A DNA stretch of 64,000 nt from JACKNG01 sp040220855. GTDB taxonomy: Bacteria; Pseudomonadota; Gammaproteobacteria; Ga0077536. Shown piece by piece: positions 62,246-64,000 of the stretch. The first letter of the stretch is position 1. Each line of letters opens with the position of its first letter. The DNA is taken from positions 37,421 to 101,420 of the forward strand of contig JAVJVZ010000017.1 in the NCBI GenBank assembly GCA_040220855.1, written 5' to 3'. The position numbers and the translations under genes were made by a program. A model generated the notes under the pieces. That model worked only from the letters and a program-made list of their open reading frames with translations, ran no database searches and was not told where the DNA came from.

Positions 62246-63925
62246 TCAGGGAGTTACCGCTGCCGACCAGTCGAGGCGCAGGTCCCAGGTATGGAAATGC
62301 TCGAGCGGCAGCGTCGGCGCAGTGTCGTTGTCGATGTGTTCGTAGACGTTGGCCGGTGGCGTGACGAAGGCGTCACGGCCGTAGAGATAATCCTGCTCGG
62401 TGACAATGGTGCGGTAGGCCTTGTTCAGCAGCAGCGCGCGCTCGCGCGAAGGCGTGATCAGGGTATAGACGTCCTTCGCCGCGGCGACCGCGGCCGCGTT
62501 CACCGAGCCATCGGCGTTGAACCAGCGCGCCTGCATCTCGGGATTGGAGCGGAACTCGCCGCCGCCCCCGACACGTTCGAGATAAGTGGCGATCTCGCCC
62601 TTGCGCTCGCCGTAGGTCGGCGCATCCGGCATGCCGGCAAGATTGATGTAGCCCCAGCCGGCAGCGCCGTCGACCTTGCGCGGAAAGCTGAAGGTCTTGT
62701 CGATGGTCGCGCCGATCGAGGTATGGCAGCCCATGCAGAAGAGATTCTCCTCGTAGGTCGCCTGGCGCAGCGCACCGTCGACGCCCTCGACGAAGCTCTG
62801 CACCGACCAGCCGAAGCCGTTGTCGAGGCCCTTGTCACCGATGAGAAGATAACGTGGCAGGCGCCCGACCTCCTTGGCGTAGTTTTCGAGCTGGTATTCG
62901 CGTGCATACACTTCCTTCGGGAAGCGCTGCCACTTGCGCAGGTACCGGACCTCCTTCATACGCCGCGACAGCGTGATGCGACCCGACTCGTCGAAGCCGA
63001 CGTAACGCACGGTATGCAGGAACTCGGTGCCCTCGGGATAGAGGCCGTGGTCGAGAAACACGTCGCTGGCGGCGCCGACGTAGGTCGCCGGCTTGCGCAC
63101 CACGGTGGCGGTGCCGAGGCGCCCGTCGCGATCGAGATCGACGTCGATCCTGCGCTCGTCGACCGGCAGGCAGGTGATTTCCTCGAAGCCCTTCACCTGC
63201 GCCTCGACGATGGCGAGGTTGGCGCGGTAGACGTCCGTCGAATAGTTGCCCTGCGCATCGTTGCGGAACGGTTCGGGAAGACGAATCATGACGTCGTCGG
63301 TGGATCCGTTCGTCGGCCAGAAGGTCGAGGGAAAGGGCTTGTAGTTGAACGCCACCCAGTGGCTGCCGTCGCGGGCAAAGCCCTGCGCGTCGAAGGCGGC
63401 GGCACCTTCCTGCAGGTCCGCGAGATCGGGGATCCAACCCGCGAAGCCGGCTGCGCGCAGGCGCGCGGCGAGCGCGCTGTAGTTGTCGTCGTCGATCCAG
63501 TCGAGGATCTCGGCATCGCTGATCGCGGCGACCGCGGCGGTGCGGTCCTCGAAGAGATTCTTCCAGTGGTTGGTCATGCCGACGTCGCTGAAGGCGTACT
63601 CGACCTGCAGCTCGCCATCGTTCATGGCGTTCTCGCGCCCGGGCTTCTGATTCTGATGGCAGACGTAGCAGGGATTGAAGCGACCGTCGGTCTTCGTATA
63701 GCACTGCGGCGGAATCGGTGCCTCGGCATTGAACGCGGTGCGGCGCGGATGCACGTCCGGCAGCAGGCGCGTGACCGGGTCGCGGTGCTCGCGCAGTAAC
63801 GCGATCACCTGTTCGTGCAGCGGCGCCGCCGCGGCTTCCGTCGCCGCGGCGCGGCCACACGGCAGTACGGCCGACATGCAAATCGCAATGAGAAACAATC
63901 TTGATGAAAGGGCGTCGAGGGGCAT
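62246..63925 (-). CDS. secreted di-haem c-type protein
   Basis: A 559-residue periplasmic protein. After a signal peptide it has CYVCH (86-90) and a second CMGCH near residue 398, both covalent haem sites. Between them is a long region with acidic calcium-like EF-hand-type text (DVDLDRDGRLGTATV). I recognise no named family. It precedes the PhoX-like gene on the same strand with a 181-bp gap and may be regulated with it. The last 75 bases of the window upstream hold nothing assignable. Confidence 0.7.
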   Translation of the reverse strand: MPLDALSSRLFLIAICMSAVLPCGRAAATEAAAAPLHEQVIALLREHRDPVTRLLPDVHPRRTAFNAEAPIPPQCYTKTDGRFNPCYVCHQNQKPGRENAMNDGELQVEYAFSDVGMTNHWKNLFEDRTAAVAAISDAEILDWIDDDNYSALAARLRAAGFAGWIPDLADLQEGAAAFDAQGFARDGSHWVAFNYKPFPSTFWPTNGSTDDVMIRLPEPFRNDAQGNYSTDVYRANLAIVEAQVKGFEEITCLPVDERRIDVDLDRDGRLGTATVVRKPATYVGAASDVFLDHGLYPEGTEFLHTVRYVGFDESGRITLSRRMKEVRYLRKWQRFPKEVYAREYQLENYAKEVGRLPRYLLIGDKGLDNGFGWSVQSFVEGVDGALRQATYEENLFCMGCHTSIGATIDKTFSFPRKVDGAAGWGYINLAGMPDAPTYGERKGEIATYLERVGGGGEFRSNPEMQARWFNADGSVNAAAVAAAKDVYTLITPSRERALLLNKAYRTIVTEQDYLYGRDAFVTPPANVYEHIDNDTAPTLPLEHFHTWDLRLDWSAAVTP

Positions 63926-64000
63926 GATCGGTCAGGTGGCTCGGCTCGGGGTTGCGACAGGACGGACGCGATGAACGCGTGGCGCAGGATGCTAGTGAAG

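Overview
The window is about 64 kb of very GC-rich bacterial chromosome with short intergenic gaps, many overlapping ATGA/GTGA start-stop junctions and GTG starts. Gene content (CysB, BirA/CoaX pair, YdcH-like DUF465 protein, GlgBA, xre-res module, FNR-type boxes, MauG/CcpA-type di-haem peroxidase) points to a Gammaproteobacterium. A DUF6513/dihydropteroate-synthase-like protein hints at tetrahydromethanopterin-type C1 chemistry. I see no rRNA, tRNA, CRISPR array, phage or insertion sequence.

Layout. 0.06-7.8 kb: coaX-birA, a secreted vWA/FHA protein, a mercaptopyruvate-type sulfurtransferase, a lipoprotein metallopeptidase and a second FHA protein. 7.9-14.5 kb: cysB, a DUF465 protein, the DUF6513 protein, an O-antigen-ligase-like protein, an alpha/beta hydrolase and metY behind a leader with an intrinsic terminator. 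14.8-19.2 kb: a GlxA-like AraC regulator facing a ketosynthase-thioesterase-CWC-GATase-like operon. 19.2-20.6 kb: a long inverted repeat and an xre-res toxin-antitoxin pair with a readable promoter/operator. 20.7-29.7 kb: an eight-gene operon (lipoprotein, TPR-like membrane protein, PEGA/SUMF1 protein, small secreted protein, ExbB/TolQ-like channel, Hsp70-like/FHA-like protein, two vWA proteins with MotB/ExbD-like membrane anchors), which I regard as an undescribed envelope machine. A LuxR-type response regulator follows.

30.6-34.2 kb: a methyltransferase, an LLM-family oxidoreductase and a secreted protein divergent across a striking tandem operator, and an Hsp20 gene. 34.2-48.9 kb: a glycogen/alpha-glucan island (glgP, malQ, GH57, glgC, glgB, glgA) mixed with two CBS proteins, a universal stress protein and a degenerate HemN-like protein translationally coupled to glgA. 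48.9-57.8 kb: leuA/Lrp, an FKBP isomerase, a HAD phosphatase, a flavin monooxygenase, a NYN-domain protein and a carboxymuconolactone-decarboxylase/AhpD-like gene that reads as a UGA-containing selenoprotein with a SECIS hairpin. 57.8-63.9 kb: a CDF-like transporter, two proteins sharing a VP(L/T)LP C-terminal tag, a di-haem peroxidase, a PhoX/DUF839 protein and a second di-haem cytochrome.

How it fits together: FNR/Anr-like boxes (TTGAT-N4-ATCAA type) lie upstream of the universal stress protein, glgBA, hsp20 and the cytochrome c peroxidase, with fitting -10 hexamers 41-43 bp downstream in the first three. This suggests a low-oxygen/stress regulon linking glycogen storage with protein protection and peroxide removal. 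The two headline observations are the hidden selenoprotein (56810-57382) and the ExbB-vWA operon (20752-29710).
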